Shown here: piece after piece, positions 53,080-62,248 of the stretch
Layout of the letters: each line of letters opens with the position of its first letter
Position numbering within the stretch: the first letter of the stretch is position 1
Source: Paraburkholderia adhaesiva
GTDB lineage: Bacteria > Pseudomonadota > Gammaproteobacteria > Burkholderiales > Burkholderiaceae
DNA length: 64,000 bases
Direction of reading: 5' to 3'
Assembly: GCF_021390575.1 (NCBI RefSeq)
Contig: NZ_JAJEJQ010000003.1
Span: 240,001-304,000 of the forward strand
Notes under the pieces: model-generated
What the model was told of the DNA's origin: nothing
The model's database searches: none
Seen by the model: only the letters and a program-made list of their open reading frames with translations
Program-made: the position numbers and the translations under genes

Positions 53080-54105
53080 TCAGGCGCTTTCTCGCGCGCG
53101 GCGCGCGAGCGCCAGGCGGCGTAGTCGCTGCGCAGCGAGCGAGCGGGCCGCCGGCGACTGGATCAGGGTCACGAGCAATACGACGACGGCTTTGACGACG
53201 AGCGTCGCCTCGGGCGGCACGCCGATCGAATAGGTCGTGTAGGTCAGGGTCTGGATGATGAGCGCCCCGAGCACGGTGCCCGCGAGGCTGAAGCGTCCAC
53301 CCGCGAGCGACGTGCCGCCGAGTGTGACGGCGAGGATCGCGTCCAGTTCGAGCAGCAAGCCTGCGTTGTTGCCATCGGCGCTGCGCACATTCGAGCTAAT
53401 GAGGATGCCCGCGACGGAAGCCATCAATCCGCAGAACGCGTAAGTGCCGAACACCACGGCCTGCGACGACAGCCCGGCGAGGCGCGCGGCCACCGGGTTT
53501 ACGCCGATCGATCGAATGAATAGCCCGAGCGCGGTCTGGTTCACGATGAGGGCGGTGAGGATCGTAACGGCGATAGCGATCCACACATCGCATGGCACGA
53601 GCGCGTAGTAGCCGCCACCCGCGAAGAGATAGCCCGGCGCGCCGATCGGAATGATCTGCCCGCCAGTGAGCAGTTGCGCGACGCCGCGTCCGGCGACCAT
53701 CAAGATGAGCGTCGCGATGATGGGCTGCATGCCGACGAACGCCACGAGCATGCCGTTCCACATTCCCGCGAGCAGACCCACACCGAGCGCTGCGGCAAAG
53801 GCGGTACCCACGCGCGTCGGATCGCCTTCGAGCACGCTCGCGGCCGCGGCCCCGGCGATGGCGACCACGGCGCCAACCGAAATGTCGATGCCGCGCGTTG
53901 CAATCACGAGCGTCATCCCGAGCGACACCACGACCAGCGGTGCGGCGTTCATCAGAATGTCGATGGGTGCGCCGAACATGTGACCGGAAAGCAGGGTGAT
54001 CGAAAGGAAATTCGCGCGGTGAGCGACGTCGATGGCGAACAGGCACACGAGCGTCGCGACCGGCCACATGAGCGGGTGCTTGAAGAGCGTGGACAAGCGC
54101 ATCAT
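53080..54105 (-). CDS. ytfT: Sugar ABC transporter permease YtfT
   Basis: A 341-residue permease with signature ATRGIDISVGAVVAIAGAAAA and LAVTLGGTSLAGGRFSLAGTV. Its start ATG 54105 overlaps the ytfR stop (ATGA), giving translational coupling. It pairs with YjfF as a heterodimeric pore. Confidence 0.93.
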   Translation of the reverse strand: MMRLSTLFKHPLMWPVATLVCLFAIDVAHRANFLSITLLSGHMFGAPIDILMNAAPLVVVSLGMTLVIATRGIDISVGAVVAIAGAAAASVLEGDPTRVGTAFAAALGVGLLAGMWNGMLVAFVGMQPIIATLILMVAGRGVAQLLTGGQIIPIGAPGYLFAGGGYYALVPCDVWIAIAVTILTALIVNQTALGLFIRSIGVNPVAARLAGLSSQAVVFGTYAFCGLMASVAGILISSNVRSADGNNAGLLLELDAILAVTLGGTSLAGGRFSLAGTVLGALIIQTLTYTTYSIGVPPEATLVVKAVVVLLVTLIQSPAARSLAAQRLRRLALARRARESA

Positions 54106-55619
54106 CGGTGACCTCCGGCGATCAGGTCATACACTTCGTCCTCCGAATGGCCGTGGCCGTTCAGCTCGGCCACCTTGCGGCGGTCGCGCAACACGGCGAT
54201 GCGATCGCTCACGCGGACCACCTCGCTGATCTCCGACGAAATAAACAGAATGGCGAGCCCCTTCGCACACAGCGCGCGCACACGATCCATGATTTCGAAT
54301 TTCGCGGCGACGTCGATGCCGCGTGTGGGTTCGTCGAGGATCAGCAATTCGGGCTCAGTCGCGAGCCAGCGCGCGAGCAGGACCTTCTGCTGATTGCCAC
54401 CCGAGAGCAGGCCGAGCGGCTGTTCCGCGTCGCGCGCCTTGATGCCGAGCTGCGCGATGTATTCGTTCGCGAGTTCACGCGAGCGCGCGCGGCTGATCAT
54501 GCGCCACCAGCCGCGTCGCGCCTGCAGGGCGAGCACGATGTTCTCGCGGATCGAGAGGTCCGCGACAATGCCCTCCTTCTTGCGGTCCTCGGGACAGTAC
54601 GCCATGCCGTGCCGCACTGCATCGCGTGGCGAGGAAAGCTTCACCGTCTCGCCGGCGATCGACACTGCGCCTTCGTCCGCGCGGTCAGCGCCGAACAAGA
54701 GACGCGCGGTTTCCGTGCGCCCGGAGCCGAGGAGGCCTGCGAGTCCGAGTATCTGGCCAGGCTGGACGTCGAGGTCGAGCGGACTAAGCACGCCGCGCCG
54801 CGCGACGCCGTGCGCGCTGAGCCAGGGTGCTGCGTTCGCCGCGCTCGCCGGTGCCGGCTGTTCATTGCCTGGTTCGAGCCGTTCGCGCGCGAGCTGCTGC
54901 CCGACCATCTTCGCGACGAGCGTCTGCACGGGCAGGTCTGCTGCGAGATATTCGCCTTCGCGCTCGCCGTTGCGCATCACCGTGATGCGATCGGAAATCG
55001 CGTAGGTCTGTTCGAGAAAATGTGTGACGAACAGGATCGCGATACCCGAATCCCTCAGCTTGCGCAGGACTTCGAAGAGCCGTGTGACTTCGCTGTCGTC
55101 GAGACTCGAGGTCGGTTCGTCGAGGATCAGGATGCGCGCATCGACGGACATCGCGCGCGCGATCGCTACCATTTGCTGCATCGCAATGGGATAGGTGTCG
55201 AGCGACTGCGTGACGTCGAGCGCGAGATTGAGTTCGCCGAGCGCTTCCTCGGCGCGCCGGTGGATCGTCTTCCAGTCGATCAGTCCACGCCGGCGCGGCT
55301 GCCGTCCCGCGAATATATTCTCTGCGACCGAGAGGTTCGGACAGAGGTTGACTTCCTGGTAGAGCGTCTGGATGCCGGCCGCTTCCGCTTCCAGCGGCGT
55401 CGAGAAATGCACCGGCGCGCCAGCGAGCAGGATTTCGCCCGCGTCGGGTTGGTGCACGCCGGTCAGGACGTTGATGAGGGTCGATTTACCGGCGCCGTTC
55501 TGACCCATCAAGGTATGGATCTCGCCGGGGTAAAGCCGGAAATCGACGTTGGCGAGTGCGCGCACGCCCGGGAACGTGCGCGAAAGGCCGTGAGTTTCGA
55601 GGAGCGGAGTGGCGCTCAT
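54102..55619 (-). CDS. ytfR: Sugar ABC transporter ATP-binding protein YtfR
   Basis: A 505-residue ATPase with two nucleotide-binding domains. The first has Walker A GQNGAGKST, then LDEPTSSLDD; the second has a degenerate Walker A (GLLGSGRTE), LSGGNQQKVLLARWL and LDEPTRGIDV, the usual asymmetry of this family. The start ATG 55619 is chosen because the first domain begins at once (LLETHGLSRTFPGVRALANV). It lies 75 nt after ytfQ. Confidence 0.94.
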   Translation of the reverse strand: MSATPLLETHGLSRTFPGVRALANVDFRLYPGEIHTLMGQNGAGKSTLINVLTGVHQPDAGEILLAGAPVHFSTPLEAEAAGIQTLYQEVNLCPNLSVAENIFAGRQPRRRGLIDWKTIHRRAEEALGELNLALDVTQSLDTYPIAMQQMVAIARAMSVDARILILDEPTSSLDDSEVTRLFEVLRKLRDSGIAILFVTHFLEQTYAISDRITVMRNGEREGEYLAADLPVQTLVAKMVGQQLARERLEPGNEQPAPASAANAAPWLSAHGVARRGVLSPLDLDVQPGQILGLAGLLGSGRTETARLLFGADRADEGAVSIAGETVKLSSPRDAVRHGMAYCPEDRKKEGIVADLSIRENIVLALQARRGWWRMISRARSRELANEYIAQLGIKARDAEQPLGLLSGGNQQKVLLARWLATEPELLILDEPTRGIDVAAKFEIMDRVRALCAKGLAILFISSEISEVVRVSDRIAVLRDRRKVAELNGHGHSEDEVYDLIAGGHR

Positions 55620-55694
55620 AGCGTAGTTAGCACGCAGCGGCGGGCGGCACGCGAAACGCGCGCCACCCGCCGTCTGCGAATCAGTCGTCAATAG

Positions 55695-56660
55695 TTAGTA
55701 CTTGCGCGACGGCAGCACTTGCGCGGCCACGCTCATCGGGAACACGGTCTCGGTCGTCACGATGCGCTTCGGCAGTTCCTTGCCCGCCACGACATCTTTC
55801 ACGGCGGACATCAGTTGCGGTCCGAGCAGCGGGCTGCATTCGACGTCGACATTCATCTTGCCGGCGATCATCGCTTCGAAACCGCCCTTGGTCGCGTCGA
55901 ACGACACCACGGCGATGTCCTTGCCAGGCTTCATGCCGGCTTCTTCCATCGCCTGGATCGCGCCGAGCGCCATGTCGTCGTTATGCGCGTAGACCACGTT
56001 GATCTTGTTGCCGTAGGTCTTGGCGAACGCTTCCATGACCTGCTTGCCGCCCGCGAGCGTGAAGTCGCCGCTCTGCGACGCGATGATCTTGAACTTCGGA
56101 TCGTTCTTGATCACTTCGATCAGGCCGGCATGGCGGTCGTTGGCGGGCGCGGAGCCCACTGTTCCCTGCAACTCGACGATATTGATCGGGCCCGCGTCGT
56201 TCTTGTAACGCTCTTCGAGCCACTTGCCGCCGCGGCGGCCTTCCTCAAGGAAGTCGGAGCCGATCATCGTCACGTAGAGCGACGTGTCCTTCACGTCGAT
56301 GTTGCGGTCCGTGAGGATCACGGGAATCTTCGCGCGTTTCGCTTCCTGCAGCACCGGCTCCCAGCCTGATTCGACCACGGGCGAGAACGCGATCACGTCC
56401 ACCTTCTGCGCGATGTACGAGCGGATGGCCTTGATCTGGTTTTCCTGTTTCTGCTGGGCGTCCGAGAACTTGAGATTGATGCCGGCGTCTTTCGCCGCCT
56501 GCTTGACGGACACTGTGTTGGCTGTGCGCCATGCGCTTTCCGCGCCAACCTGGGCAAAGCCGAGCGTGATCTGCTTGTCTTCGGCGTGGCTTGTGCCAGC
56601 CGCGAACGCGAAGGCGGTTGCCATGAGTCCGCCCGCGACCATGCGAATTGCCAGTTTCAT
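55695..56660 (-). CDS. ytfQ: Sugar ABC transporter substrate-binding protein YtfQ
   Basis: A 321-residue periplasmic binding protein. Signal peptide ends near SHA-EDKQ (residue 26). The YtfQ pattern is clear: ITLGFAQVGAESAWRTANT, VDVIAFSPVVESGWEPVL, NIVELQGTVGSAPANDRHAGL and VVYAHNDDMALGAIQAMEEAG. Start ATG 56660 with ggag 6 nt upstream. First gene of the leftward ytfQ-ytfR-ytfT-yjfF operon, divergent from the arabonate dehydratase gene. Confidence 0.95.
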   Translation of the reverse strand: MKLAIRMVAGGLMATAFAFAAGTSHAEDKQITLGFAQVGAESAWRTANTVSVKQAAKDAGINLKFSDAQQKQENQIKAIRSYIAQKVDVIAFSPVVESGWEPVLQEAKRAKIPVILTDRNIDVKDTSLYVTMIGSDFLEEGRRGGKWLEERYKNDAGPINIVELQGTVGSAPANDRHAGLIEVIKNDPKFKIIASQSGDFTLAGGKQVMEAFAKTYGNKINVVYAHNDDMALGAIQAMEEAGMKPGKDIAVVSFDATKGGFEAMIAGKMNVDVECSPLLGPQLMSAVKDVVAGKELPKRIVTTETVFPMSVAAQVLPSRKY

Positions 56661-56867
56661 GCGTGTCTCCGATGTAGCTTGCGTTGTAGTCATTTAATTC
56701 ACGGCGCTACGCTCGTTGTCCACCACGGCCGGATACTGTCACGAGTAGTTCGCGCCATTTCTAACCACCGGATGCTTTGGTGGCCGCCCGACTGCTGACT
56801 TCAATAGGAAAACTATATGCAGGCTAATTAAGGGTTGCGATTAGCGTTTTCCCGGTCATACAAGATC

Positions 56868-56884
56868 AAATAGTCATGCTATTT
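56868..56884. promoter_or_regulatory. Operator-like dyad AAATAG-N5-CTATTT
   Basis: A perfect 6-bp inverted repeat with a 5-bp spacer in the 255-bp region between ytfQ and the dehydratase gene, about 30 bp before the dehydratase start. It has operator geometry but differs from the dyad at 41430. Confidence 0.4.
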
Positions 56885-56915
56885 ATAGTACATCGACCAC
56901 GAAAATGGTATCGCC

Positions 56916-58658
56916 ATGAGCACACGCACAAAAAAGCTTCGCTCGGCAGCCTGGTTCGGCACAGCGGACAAAAACGGCTTCATGTACCGAAGCTGGATGA
57001 AGAATCAGGGTTTCCCGGATCACGAATTCGAGGGCAAACCCGTAATCGGCATCTGCAATACGTGGTCGGAACTCACGCCATGTAACTCGCACTTTCGCAA
57101 ACTCGCCGAACACGTGCGACGCGGCGTCTACGAAGCGGGCGGCTTTCCCGTGGAATTTCCGGTCTTCTCGAACGGAGAGTCGAATCTGCGGCCCACGGCA
57201 ATGTTGACGCGCAATCTCGCTTCGATGGATGTCGAGGAAGCGATACGCGGCAATCCGGTCGATGCGGTCGTGCTGCTCGTGGGTTGCGACAAGACTACAC
57301 CTGCATTGCTGATGGGGGCCGCAAGCTGTGACGTACCCGCGATCGTCGTGAGCGGCGGTCCGATGCTCAACGGCAAACACGAGGGACGCGACATCGGCTC
57401 GGGTACCGTCGTATGGCAGTTGAGCGAGCAGGTCAAGGCGGGGCGGATTTCGATTCACGAATTCATGTCGGCGGAAGCGGGCATGTCGCGCTCGGCGGGG
57501 ACCTGCAACACCATGGGCACTGCGTCGACGATGGCGTGCATGGTCGAGGCGCTTGGCGTGACGCTGCCGCATAACGCGGCGATTCCCGCCGTCGATTCGC
57601 GCCGCTACGTGCTCGCGCATCTCTCGGGCATGCGTATCGTCGAGATGGCGCTGGAAGATCTGAGGCTTTCAAAGCTGCTCACGCGAGAGGCTTTCGAGAA
57701 CGCGATCCGCACGAACGCGGCCATCGGCGGCTCGACCAACGCGGCCATTCACCTGAAGGCCATTGCGGGACGCATCGGCGTGCCGCTCGAACTCGACGAC
57801 TGGACGCGCGTCGGGCGCGGGACGCCCACGCTGGTCGATCTGCAGCCGTCGGGCCGTTATCTGATGGAAGAGTTTTATTACGCGGGTGGCCTGCCCGCCG
57901 TGCTGCGACGGCTTGGCGAAGCCGGACTGCTGCCGCATCCGGATGCGCTCACGGCGAACGGCAAGTCGCTCTGGGACAACGTGTGTGAAGCACCGATCTA
58001 CGACGCCGAAGTGATTCGCCCGCTCGACAATCCGCTCGTGCGTGACGGTGCTTTGTGCGTGCTGCGCGGCAATCTCGCGCCGAACGGCGCGGTGCTGAAG
58101 CCATCGGCGGCGACGGCCGCGCTGCTCAAGCATCGCGGCCGCGCGGTGGTGTTCGAGAGCTTCGACGACTACAAGAACCGTATCGCCGAGCCCGGTCTCG
58201 ACGTCACGCCGGACTCGGTGCTCGTGATGAAGAACTGCGGGCCGAAGGGATATCCGGGCATGGCGGAGGTTGGCAACATGGGCTTGCCGCCGAAACTGCT
58301 CGAGCAGGGCATCACCGACATGGTGCGCATTTCGGACGCGCGCATGAGCGGCACGGCGTATGGGACCGTCGTGCTGCACGTGGCGCCTGAGGCGCGCGCG
58401 GGCGGACCGCTTGCCATCGTGCGCGACGGCGACTGGATCGAACTGGACTGCGAGGCGGGGACGTTGCACGTCGATATCAGCGATGAGGAGATTCGTGCGC
58501 GTCTTGCACAGTGGGCGGATGCGCGGGAGGAAATACCGGAGGATCGCGGCGGCTATCGTGGCCTGTACGTAGAACACGTGCTGCAAGCTGATGAAGGGTG
58601 CGACTTCGATTTCCTCGTCGGTTGCCGGGGAGCTGAGGTGCCGCGGCATTCGCATTGA
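56916..58658 (+). CDS. L-arabonate dehydratase (IlvD/Edd family)
   Basis: A 580-residue iron-sulfur dehydratase that converts sugar acids to 2-keto-3-deoxy acids. Cluster cysteines are Cys56 (TPCNSH), Cys124 (VGCDKTTPA, with Lys126) and Cys197 (AGTCNTMGTAS), the [2Fe-2S] pattern of pentonate dehydratases. Length matches L-arabonate/D-xylonate dehydratases. Divergent from ytfQ and close to the arabinose dehydrogenase and KDA dehydratase genes, so L-arabonate is the best guess; galactonate or xylonate cannot be excluded. No strong ribosome site precedes ATG 56916. Confidence 0.88.
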   Translation: MSTRTKKLRSAAWFGTADKNGFMYRSWMKNQGFPDHEFEGKPVIGICNTWSELTPCNSHFRKLAEHVRRGVYEAGGFPVEFPVFSNGESNLRPTAMLTRNLASMDVEEAIRGNPVDAVVLLVGCDKTTPALLMGAASCDVPAIVVSGGPMLNGKHEGRDIGSGTVVWQLSEQVKAGRISIHEFMSAEAGMSRSAGTCNTMGTASTMACMVEALGVTLPHNAAIPAVDSRRYVLAHLSGMRIVEMALEDLRLSKLLTREAFENAIRTNAAIGGSTNAAIHLKAIAGRIGVPLELDDWTRVGRGTPTLVDLQPSGRYLMEEFYYAGGLPAVLRRLGEAGLLPHPDALTANGKSLWDNVCEAPIYDAEVIRPLDNPLVRDGALCVLRGNLAPNGAVLKPSAATAALLKHRGRAVVFESFDDYKNRIAEPGLDVTPDSVLVMKNCGPKGYPGMAEVGNMGLPPKLLEQGITDMVRISDARMSGTAYGTVVLHVAPEARAGGPLAIVRDGDWIELDCEAGTLHVDISDEEIRARLAQWADAREEIPEDRGGYRGLYVEHVLQADEGCDFDFLVGCRGAEVPRHSH

Positions 58659-58864
58659 ACGGGGCGGTACGCGCTGATCGCGGGCTGTGCTCGTTGCCAA
58701 TGCGAATTACGCATTGCCGGCAGGGCGTGCGCCTTACCCGCCGCCCGACAATTGCTAGTGACACGAACATCGCCACGATCGCACGTCCGGCAATGAGAGC
58801 AAGTTCGATCAAGTGCCCCTGATTCCGGTTCACTACAATCCATGCAATCCATTGGGGGGATCGC

Positions 58865-59884
58865 ATGGGAAACCTGAGACATACCTTTCGATTTGCTGCT
58901 GTCCGCATTGCCGCGCTCGCGACCGTGTGCGGCCTGTTCGCCATTGCTAGTTCGCCCGCCGAAGCAGCGGTGGGGTTCCAGCGGCTGACCTATGCCGCCC
59001 CCGGAGGCGGTCACGTCGAAGCAGGCATCTGGTATCCGAGCGAAGGGACCGAGAAGCCTGAACCGATGAGTCTGAACGAGCAGGACGTGGTCACTGGCGG
59101 TGCCATTCGAGGCACCGATCTGCCGCTCGTCGTCATCTCGCACGGAACGGGTGGCTCGCTCGCGGGGCACTACGATACGGCGATCGCGCTCGCGAAGGCA
59201 GGTTTCGTGGTGGCCGCACTGACGCATCCCGGCGACAACTACCAAGACAACAGTCGCGCGTTGTTCATCTCCGACCGACCGAAGCAAGTCAGCCAGTTGC
59301 TCGACTTCATGCTCGAGCGTTGGAGCGGCCGGGCAAGCCTCTCGACGCAAAAAGTCGGCGCGTTTGGTTTCTCCGCTGGCGGATTCACGGTGCTTGCGCT
59401 AGCCGGCGGTCGCTACGATCTTGCTCTCGTCAGTGAGCATTGCGCCGACCATCCCGCCGAGTGGACCTGCACATACGTTGCAAACAGTCCGGTGCCGGTG
59501 AACTTCGCCGTGCCGCGCGGGGACGGCGCGGATACCGATCCCCGCATCAAGGCGGTGGTGGTTGCCGCGCCTGCGCTCGGCTATACGTTCGGGAAAGCCG
59601 GGCTGGCTGATGTTCGCATTCCGCTCCAGCTTTGGCGTGCCGCGGACGACGAGATCCTGCCGCAGCCCTTTTACGCGCAGGCCGTTTATGACGCCCTTCC
59701 GGTCGCGCCGCAATACTTCGTCGTGCCCGATGCGGGCCACTACGATTTTCTCGCGCCGTGCTCCGCCGCCCTGGCGCAGCGAGTGCCGGACATCTGCACG
59801 TCGGCGCCTGGATTCGATCGCGCGGCGTTTCATCGGCGCTTCAATGCTGCCGTCGTGGACTTCTTCAAAGAGAATCTGCGTTAG
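58865..59884 (+). CDS. Exported alpha/beta hydrolase (PAF-acetylhydrolase/dienelactone hydrolase-like)
   Basis: A 339-residue protein with a signal peptide to about Ala35. The alpha/beta hydrolase triad is visible: nucleophile Ser170 in GFSAGG, acid Asp261/262 in WRAADDEI, and His292 in DAGHYDF. VVISHGTGGSLAGHYD forms the oxyanion region. It has four cysteines (CADHPAEWTC, APC, DIC), likely disulfides in the periplasm. Substrate unknown; an ester. Start ATG 58865 with gggggga nearby. Confidence 0.87.
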   Translation: MGNLRHTFRFAAVRIAALATVCGLFAIASSPAEAAVGFQRLTYAAPGGGHVEAGIWYPSEGTEKPEPMSLNEQDVVTGGAIRGTDLPLVVISHGTGGSLAGHYDTAIALAKAGFVVAALTHPGDNYQDNSRALFISDRPKQVSQLLDFMLERWSGRASLSTQKVGAFGFSAGGFTVLALAGGRYDLALVSEHCADHPAEWTCTYVANSPVPVNFAVPRGDGADTDPRIKAVVVAAPALGYTFGKAGLADVRIPLQLWRAADDEILPQPFYAQAVYDALPVAPQYFVVPDAGHYDFLAPCSAALAQRVPDICTSAPGFDRAAFHRRFNAAVVDFFKENLR

Positions 59885-59938
59885 CGTCAGCACAAAACAG
59901 GCAATGGCCGCCGCTTGCGTGCAGCAGATGCGCTTCGC

Positions 59939-61060
59939 TCAAAGTGTCGTCACGCACTCGGCTTGTCGCTCGCGCCCGGCTGTGGCCACGCTGCTTGCCA
60001 CTTCGACCGGCACGCGGCGCGCGAGCGCACACATCAGCTCATAGCCGATCGTGCCCGACGCTTCGGCCACGTCGTCAACCTTCACCTGGTCGCCCCAGAG
60101 TTCGACCGACGATCCGATCGTCACCTGAGGGCACGGCGTGAGATCGACGGTCAGCATGTCCATGGAGACGCGTCCGACGATGCGTGTGAGCACGCCATCG
60201 ACGGCAATGGGCGTGCCCGTGCGCGCGTGACGCGGATAGCCGTCTGCGTAGCCGCAGGCGACGACGCCGATGCGCATCGGATGGCTGACCTGGAACGTGC
60301 GCCCGTAGCCGATGGTCTCCTGTGGCGTGACCGTTTGCACGCCGATGATGCGGCTAGTGAGCGTCATCGCCGCGCGCAGCCCGAAACCCGCGACGTGGCG
60401 CGTCGCGCCCGTGGGCGAAGCACCATAGAGGATCGTGCCGGGCCGCACCCAGTCGCGGTGCGCGCGCGGATGCCAGAGCACGCCCGCCGAGTTCGAGAGC
60501 GACTGCTCGCCGGGAATGTCCTGTGTGACGGCGTCGAACTGATCGAGTTGCCAGTCGATCGCGCCATCGTCGGCGTTGGCGAAATGGCTCATGAGCCCCA
60601 CTGAGCGGATCGAAGGCAGCGCCGACGCACGTTCCCACGCTCGTCGGAACACGTGCGGACGAAAGCCGAGCCGGTTCATGCCGGAGTTCATTTTGAGCAT
60701 GACGTCGATGGGCTGGCGCAGCTTTGCCGATTCCAGCAACTGCAACTGCTCGTCGCAGTGGACGGCGACGGTTAAGCGATGGCTATCCGCGACTTCGACA
60801 TCGACCGGTTCGAATACACCTTCGAGCAGCAGGATCGGTTTCGTCCAGCCCAGTTCGCGCACGCGCACGGCTTCGTCGAGATCGAGCAGGGCGATGCCGT
60901 CGGCTTGCGCCAGTGCGGGATAGATTCGCTCGATGCCGTGGCCGTATGCGTTGGCCTTGATGACTGCCCAGACGCGCGAGTGGGGCGCCGTTTGCTTGAC
61001 GAGTCCGAGGTTGTGGCGGACGGCTTCGGGATGAATGCGGGCGATGATGGGACGCGGCAT
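59939..61060 (-). CDS. alr: Alanine racemase
   Basis: Pyridoxal-phosphate enzyme that makes D-alanine for peptidoglycan. The 373-residue protein has the PLP lysine Lys35 in VIKANAYGHG and the second catalytic Tyr252 in IGYGRTF. GRVSMDMLTVDL and the C-terminal beta domain complete the family pattern. Length is typical. Monocistronic; the paralogue DadX would usually lie beside a D-amino acid dehydrogenase, which is absent here. Confidence 0.94.
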   Translation of the reverse strand: MPRPIIARIHPEAVRHNLGLVKQTAPHSRVWAVIKANAYGHGIERIYPALAQADGIALLDLDEAVRVRELGWTKPILLLEGVFEPVDVEVADSHRLTVAVHCDEQLQLLESAKLRQPIDVMLKMNSGMNRLGFRPHVFRRAWERASALPSIRSVGLMSHFANADDGAIDWQLDQFDAVTQDIPGEQSLSNSAGVLWHPRAHRDWVRPGTILYGASPTGATRHVAGFGLRAAMTLTSRIIGVQTVTPQETIGYGRTFQVSHPMRIGVVACGYADGYPRHARTGTPIAVDGVLTRIVGRVSMDMLTVDLTPCPQVTIGSSVELWGDQVKVDDVAEASGTIGYELMCALARRVPVEVASSVATAGRERQAECVTTL

Positions 61061-61304
61061 GGCGGTTCCTGATCCGGGATGTCTGGCCTGCGCTGCCCGT
61101 ATCGCGGACTGCGCGGTTAGTCTGGAGGAGTGGTTTGCGCAATCATATTGATCTTCAGGCAGTTATTTCTAATGTATTTGATTGAGTTTTTGGTCGAAAT
61201 AACTGTGTCGATGCGCTTCAGTGATCGACGGTTCGCGACCTTCGCGAACATCGTGTGTACGTCGAGTTTTTGGAAGCTGGTGGCGCTCGCCTCGCGGTAG
61301 TCCT

Positions 61305-61745
61305 CTACGCGCTGACGCCCAGCATCGTGCCACGGCAGCCGCCCGTGCCGCATCGGCATACATACATCAAACGCGTCTCGTCGCTCGCATCGCTTTCGAG
61401 TTCCAGCGCGTAGTCGATGAAGAGTTCCGCGCCCGCGTCGATATCGCAGATCGCGTCGATAAACACGCGCCCGTCGATCTCGACCGTTTCGCAATTCGCA
61501 TTGCACGCATGATTGAGCCAGCGCGCGCCGTTGCCGCCGCGCCCGCCGTCGATCACGCGGCCGTCGGAGAGACCGAACAGAAACGTGTGGGCGCAGTCCA
61601 CGCGCGACTGGCAGTGACGTGAGGCCTCGCGCCAGGTGGTCACCTTGCCACGGTATTCGAAGATCCGTTCTCCCGCGCGCAGGGCGCATAAGGCGAAGAC
61701 GCCTCGGCCATGCACTGGGGACCGCCGCACTGTGATTCGTCTCAT
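61305..61745 (-). CDS. SET-domain protein methyltransferase
   Basis: A 146-residue single SET domain. Visible motifs are GRGVFA (13-18), RWLNHACNANCE with the NHxC signature at 78-81, ELFIDYAL with the catalytic-region DY (111-112), and a post-SET cysteine set CRCGTGGC (Cys130, 132, 137) that would bind zinc with Cys81. SET proteins methylate lysines using SAM. In bacteria the targets are mostly unknown. The start ATG 61745 has no clear ribosome site. Leftward, downstream neighbour is alr 245 bp away. Confidence 0.88.
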   Translation of the reverse strand: MRRITVRRSPVHGRGVFALCALRAGERIFEYRGKVTTWREASRHCQSRVDCAHTFLFGLSDGRVIDGGRGGNGARWLNHACNANCETVEIDGRVFIDAICDIDAGAELFIDYALELESDASDETRLMYVCRCGTGGCRGTMLGVSA

Positions 61746-62248
61746 GTCGATTGGGGTGATGGGGATTGCGTGAAGTATAGGTGGGCAATATTGCGTGTTG
61801 TGTTGAAGATGTATGACGGTGGTTGCGGTCAACGGGTGCGTGATGGTCTGGTACGACCACACCAGCCGGACTTCTCCACCGGCGAATCCTGTGCGTGGCT
61901 CCATGGGCATTGGGCCACGATGAATTGACACATGCGTCGCAAGCCTCGCATGGGCACGTGTGGTTTATGTGGCCTCGCTGAAAGTGAGGAAGTGAGGAGC
62001 ATTGAAAAGGCGCAGACGGGAAGGAGAGGGTGCGGGGTGATGCGTTATACACGACGCTTCAACTGAAAAATACAAGATCACAACGTTGAGGAAACCGACC
62101 AAAAATTCCAGATTTGTCTGATCGTCACGATGCAATCCGTCCACTAGTCTCGTCCGATTTTCCTGCACCGGGTGTGACGATTGGGTTTCACGTTTCCGGG
62201 CAGTTTTGAAGCGTCAGTCCGATGAATCGTGATACCTGGAGCCATACG
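61746..62248. other. Intergenic region with an outer-membrane-protein-like remnant
   Basis: About 500 bases between divergent genes. Reading the plus strand at 62162-62209 gives PAPGVTIGFHVSGQF and a stop, without a usable start upstream. It resembles the end of a beta-barrel protein and matches the tail at 63236-63287. Probable gene remnant. The rest holds no recognisable gene. Confidence 0.45.

Noticed and set aside
54108..55694. Open frame of 528 codons on the plus strand opposite ytfR
   Set aside because: Antisense shadow of ytfR with Arg/His-rich low-information sequence.
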